From contig JAEORY010000158.1 of the NCBI GenBank assembly GCA_016840645.1, forward strand, positions 1 through 8,391: a DNA stretch of 8,391 nt, written 5' to 3'. Each line of letters opens with the position of its first letter. The first letter of the stretch is position 1. This document shows, piece by piece, positions 5,624 through 8,391 of the stretch. The translations under genes were made by a program, and so were the position numbers. This DNA is from Candidatus Borrarchaeota archaeon (lineage in GTDB: Archaea; Asgardarchaeota; Sifarchaeia; Borrarchaeales; Borrarchaeaceae). A model generated the notes under the pieces. That model was not told the DNA's origin, ran no database searches, and saw only the letters and a program-made list of their open reading frames with translations.

Positions 5624-5638
5624 ATCTTACGGTGTTTT

Positions 5639-6019
5639 TTAGAATTCTATTATTTGCATATCTTCCTTTTCAGGTTTTTCAGTGACTTTAAGGTTTATCT
5701 GAACTATCTCATCTGAAATCATATTTCCTCTTACTGTTCGTCTCTTTCTCTGACCAGGTCTTTTTGGATGAAAACCAGGTGCTGATGACAACAAGATTCT
5801 TTTCCTGATAGCCCCATGAACATCAGGTTTCATGGGGAAACCATCTTTGTCACTTCCACCAGTTAACACGAATTTGTATCCCGGAAAGCCAATTGTTGTA
5901 CCTTCAATTTCTTCTGAAATCTTGATTCCAAATAATCTGCCAATTTTATCACCTTCGATACCAATCTGTCGTGTTTTACCAGTTTCTGGATCAGATATAA
6001 CAGCTTTATATTCAACCAC
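5639..6019 (-). CDS. rps6e: 30S ribosomal protein eS6
   Basis: This archaeal/eukaryotic small-subunit protein has no bacterial counterpart. From the chosen GTG the product is 126 residues, the usual archaeal length. It reads VVEYKAVISDPETGKTRQ at the N-terminus (first residue Met in vivo), then FPGYKFVLTGGSDKDGFPM and PGFHPKRPGQRKRRTVRGN, all family hallmarks. An upstream ATG at 6085 in the same frame would add 22 non-homologous residues. GGAGG lies 9 bases before the GTG at 6019, so that is the start. It follows aIF5B on the same strand with a gap of 113 bases holding its own TATA-like box. The IsrB element is inserted about 107 bases beyond its stop. Confidence 0.95.
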   Translation of the reverse strand: MVEYKAVISDPETGKTRQIGIEGDKIGRLFGIKISEEIEGTTIGFPGYKFVLTGGSDKDGFPMKPDVHGAIRKRILLSSAPGFHPKRPGQRKRRTVRGNMISDEIVQINLKVTEKPEKEDMQIIEF

Positions 6020-6098
6020 TTTTCTTGTCCTCCGAAATGTTCTGATTATCATCAAGTTTTGAAATCGTGAATGATTAAAGAACATGAATTCATTTTCT

Positions 6099-6111
6099 GT
6101 TTATAAATTCT
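6099..6111 (-). promoter_or_regulatory. TATA-like box for rps6e
   Basis: The minus strand reads AATTTATAAACAG in the gap after infB. A start about 25 bases downstream, near 6078, would give a leader of about 60 bases before the GTG at 6019. It suggests eS6 can be transcribed separately from aIF5B. Confidence 0.5.
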
Positions 6112-6132
6112 GTGCTTTGACCAAATGGAAAA

Positions 6133-7926
6133 TTAAAATCCCCACAATGGTTTTGTTTTCCGTTTTATTTCACGAAGTTCGTCTAAAATTTCTTTTTGAG
6201 AGTCTGGCAGTTCCTCTTTGAATTTGGTTCGCAGCGTATTAAACATCGTCTCAGACATGTCAACTAACAGTACATCATTTTCGTTAAAGGTTCTGCCCAC
6301 AGTAGCTCCCTTAATTGATATAGCAACCTCTTCCCCTTTTGTAGCCTTAGGAACATTCTCGCCCCGATCTTGTATTCCAACTATTTCGCCGACTTTGCGT
6401 CCATCGGAACGAATTAATAGATATTTTGGACAGATTTGTCCTCCTAATACTTCAACACCAACAACTGCTGGTTTATTAATTCGAAAAACAAAACCTGGCA
6501 TCACTTTTATTTTACCTGGCCTAATAATTGCCTTTTCGCGTTCTTCACGTAATTGCCTTTCCTTATCTAGTTTCCACTCATCGAAATCCTCAACGAGTCT
6601 ATAAATGATATTGTTTAGCAGTATAGGTATACCCAGGCGATCTGCTTCTTCTTGTACGTCTGGACGTACACCAACATTAAAGCCTAAAATTATTCCATTT
6701 AGGGGATCTTGTTCGAGAGAAACACCTGCATCAACAACATCACGTTTGCTAACGTCTCCAACGTTCGCAGTTCTTATAGGAATCTGGCTTTCTTTTAAAA
6801 GTCTAAGAATAGCCTCTAAAGAACCTAAAGCATCTGCTTTCAGGATTATTCCAGCAATATCTGTAGATATAATTATCTCGCTGATCTCTTTTTTTATTTC
6901 CGCAATAAGGGAGTTTAAGTGTTCTTCATCAGTGAACACTGAAACTGATGCACCAGCAACAGCGTTATCGAGATTTGGCGCACCTATTTTTATACCAGCC
7001 GCTGCTTTTATTTCATCTACTGAACTAAACTTTTCTCTTGGATCACGGATTTCATCCAAAGGTTTTGGAGAAAGTAATGCGCGGACTTTTGTTATAATTG
7101 GTTCTCCATTCTTATCATAGGTGACAATATTGTCTCCTTTCTTAATTACCCCTTCATATATAATCGTATCAATCGTAATTCCAAGACCCGGCTCTTCCTT
7201 GACTTCCAGAATTGAACCTATTGCTGGTCCTTTCGAAACATGTAATTTTTCTTGCAGATATTGCTGTGCCAAACCAGTTAAAATCATTAGAAGGTCTGCT
7301 ATCCCTTCTCCAGTTTTAGCAGAAGTTGGGATTATAGCCACATTTTTTGTAAAGTCTTTTATTCTATCGTATCTTTCAGCTTGGAATTTTTCCTTTGAGA
7401 GTTCGCCCATTATTTCATATATGCGCTCATTAAGGTCAGTTTGAATAAATTCATTTTGTTTGTTGAAAGATGCTAGAAAAGTAGAGTTCTCGTTGGGTTT
7501 CCATCCTCCTAGACGATCAATTTTATTTGCAGCGATCAAAAAAGGAACTTTTCGAGCACGTAAAAGATTTAAACTCTCCCATGATTGAGGCATAAAGCCA
7601 TCCATTACATCTATTACAAGAATTGCAATATCAGCTACACTCGCTCCGCGAGCCCGCAGGTTGATGAACGATTCGTGGCCTGGCGTATCGATTATTAAAA
7701 GACCTGGTAAAGTGAATTTTATCTTGAGAGTATCAAGCAATTTCCCTGTAACGTCTTTAATTGTTTCCATAGGAAAAAAACTTGCACCAATGTGTTGTGT
7801 AATGCCTCCTGCTTCCCTTTTCTGCACTGCAGTTCCACGGATTCTGTCTAGCAGTGAGGTCTTGCCATGATCTATATGCCCCATGATTGTGCAAATTGGA
7901 GCGCGTAAATCGTCTTTGTCACTCAT
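6133..7926 (-). CDS. infB: Translation initiation factor aIF5B (IF-2 family GTPase)
   Basis: aIF5B promotes joining of ribosomal subunits and binds the initiator tRNA, hydrolysing GTP. The 597-residue product is complete and of normal archaeal length. GTPase motifs are intact: G1 GHIDHGKTS (16-24), switch I GGITQHIG (40-47), G3 DTPGH (80-84), G4 NKID (134-137) and G5 TSAKTGEG. A beta-barrel domain II, then ADALGSLEAI of domain III, then a C-terminal barrel with VMPGFVFRINKPAVVGVEV follow. There is no long acidic N-terminal extension, as expected in archaea, and no intein in the GTP-binding loop. GGAGG lies 9 bases before the ATG. It heads the aIF5B-eS6-(IsrB)-ndk row and is divergent from the pyrophosphatase gene, with about 220 bases between them. 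Confidence 0.98.
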   Translation of the reverse strand: MSDKDDLRAPICTIMGHIDHGKTSLLDRIRGTAVQKREAGGITQHIGASFFPMETIKDVTGKLLDTLKIKFTLPGLLIIDTPGHESFINLRARGASVADIAILVIDVMDGFMPQSWESLNLLRARKVPFLIAANKIDRLGGWKPNENSTFLASFNKQNEFIQTDLNERIYEIMGELSKEKFQAERYDRIKDFTKNVAIIPTSAKTGEGIADLLMILTGLAQQYLQEKLHVSKGPAIGSILEVKEEPGLGITIDTIIYEGVIKKGDNIVTYDKNGEPIITKVRALLSPKPLDEIRDPREKFSSVDEIKAAAGIKIGAPNLDNAVAGASVSVFTDEEHLNSLIAEIKKEISEIIISTDIAGIILKADALGSLEAILRLLKESQIPIRTANVGDVSKRDVVDAGVSLEQDPLNGIILGFNVGVRPDVQEEADRLGIPILLNNIIYRLVEDFDEWKLDKERQLREEREKAIIRPGKIKVMPGFVFRINKPAVVGVEVLGGQICPKYLLIRSDGRKVGEIVGIQDRGENVPKATKGEEVAISIKGATVGRTFNENDVLLVDMSETMFNTLRTKFKEELPDSQKEILDELREIKRKTKPLWGF

Positions 7927-8104
7927 TCTTTTAAACCTCCACTTCAGGAAGGGTTTGTTCTAAAGATCTTAGACAATTTCTGTCATTATCTTGAAAGAAC
8001 CTTCATTCTATTCCGTAAAAGACTTTGTAAAGTTTTCTATTTAGCATGTAGTGTGTTGTTTGGTTGTTTCATCCTTTTTTTCCTATGGCAAGTATTCGCC
8101 AATA

Positions 8105-8144
8105 ACTTTAAAAGTATCCTCCTGTTTCATTTGAAAAAAGGTGA
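8105..8144 (+). promoter_or_regulatory. Promoter and ribosome site of the pyrophosphatase gene
   Basis: ACTTTAAAAG (8105-8114) is a TATA-like box about 40 bases before the ATG at 8151, and AAGGTGA (8138-8144) is an SD 6 bases before it. The predicted transcript start near 8135 would leave a very short leader. In the rest of the divergent gap (7927-8104) I see no convincing structure and no clear TATA box for infB. Confidence 0.5.
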
Positions 8145-8150
8145 GAAAAG

Positions 8151-8391
8151 ATGTCTATAGAACTAACTGCATTAGACTCGAACTTTACAATCATGATCGT
8201 AATTATATCCATAGTTGGATTAATATATGCTGTTTTACTGGCACGTCAAACTATGAAACATCCCCGCACTGGAGCTGATGCCGACAGAATCTCTGACGCC
8301 ATAAAAACAGGAGCAAACTCGTATCTAAGGAAGCAACTCACTTCGATCGGCGTTATGGTTGCAATATTAGCGGCAATTCTAATAATGTTGC
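8151..8391 (+). CDS. hppA: Membrane-bound ion-pumping pyrophosphatase, N-terminal part (cut by right edge)
   Basis: The first 80 residues are visible and the frame is open at the edge. They begin MSIELTALDSNFTIM, lead into a first membrane helix of about 20 residues (IVIISIVGLIYAVLLA), then a loop and DAIKTGANSYLRKQ (about 50-63). A second helix begins near residue 65 (IGVMVAILAAILIML). The loop motif corresponds to the I-x2-GA-x-AYL-x-RQ element near the N-terminus of membrane pyrophosphatases, which couple PPi hydrolysis to H+ or Na+ transport. The ion-selectivity and catalytic residues lie beyond the window, so H+ versus Na+ type cannot be decided. Start fixed by AAGGTGA. Confidence 0.85.
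   Translation, partial: MSIELTALDSNFTIMIVIISIVGLIYAVLLARQTMKHPRTGADADRISDAIKTGANSYLRKQLTSIGVMVAILAAILIML

Noticed and set aside
6605..7120. A 171-codon plus-strand frame (and similar ones within 6218-7870)
   Set aside because: These are antisense shadows of infB, without ribosome sites or recognisable domains.
1..8391. CRISPR array
   Set aside because: No set of regularly spaced direct repeats was seen; repeated words are short and isolated.

Overview
The window is archaeal and AT-rich. Evidence includes eukaryote-type ribosomal proteins (uS15 of the long archaeal type, eL24, eS6), an aIF5B-type initiation factor, an archaeal RecJ/GAN-like DHH nuclease, Shine-Dalgarno sites matching the archaeal anti-SD (GGAGG, GGTGA), TATA-like boxes, and a tRNA-Cys that lacks an encoded CCA and carries an intron in the D loop. 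The gene set fits a TACK-type archaeon, possibly Bathyarchaeia, but the sequence alone does not settle the lineage.

Layout. 1-1131 (minus): a RecJ-like DHH phosphoesterase that runs off the left edge. 1132-1433: its promoter and a relic right end of a TnpB (IS200/IS605-type) element. 1434-1889 (minus): uS15. 1890-2242: divergent promoters. 2243-2920 (plus): a short QueG-like (COG1600) two-cluster iron-sulfur protein. 2936-3118 (minus): a 60-residue unknown protein. 3153-3243 (minus): tRNA-Cys(GCA) with a D-loop intron. 3423-3605 (plus): eL24. 3657-4115 (minus): nucleoside diphosphate kinase. About 4162-5531 (minus): a complete IsrB element with an omega-RNA scaffold. 5639-6019 (minus): eS6. 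6133-7926 (minus): aIF5B. 8151-8391 (plus): start of a membrane pyrophosphatase, cut by the right edge.

How the parts relate. aIF5B, eS6 and Ndk lie on one strand in a translation/nucleotide gene row. The IsrB element sits between eS6 and ndk in the same orientation. IsrB is the HNH-less relative of IscB, and the IscB group is regarded as related to the ancestor of Cas9. The protein keeps the PLMP motif, all three RuvC motifs and an arginine-rich bridge helix. The roughly 290 bases upstream of its start codon form a string of stable hairpins, as expected of an omega-RNA. By family logic its guide would be the eS6 3' flank just outside the element's left end.

The most notable items are this RNA-guided system embedded in a housekeeping gene row, the D-loop tRNA intron, and the separate TnpB-end relic near uS15. 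Together these show at least two IS200/IS605-superfamily insertions in this region.
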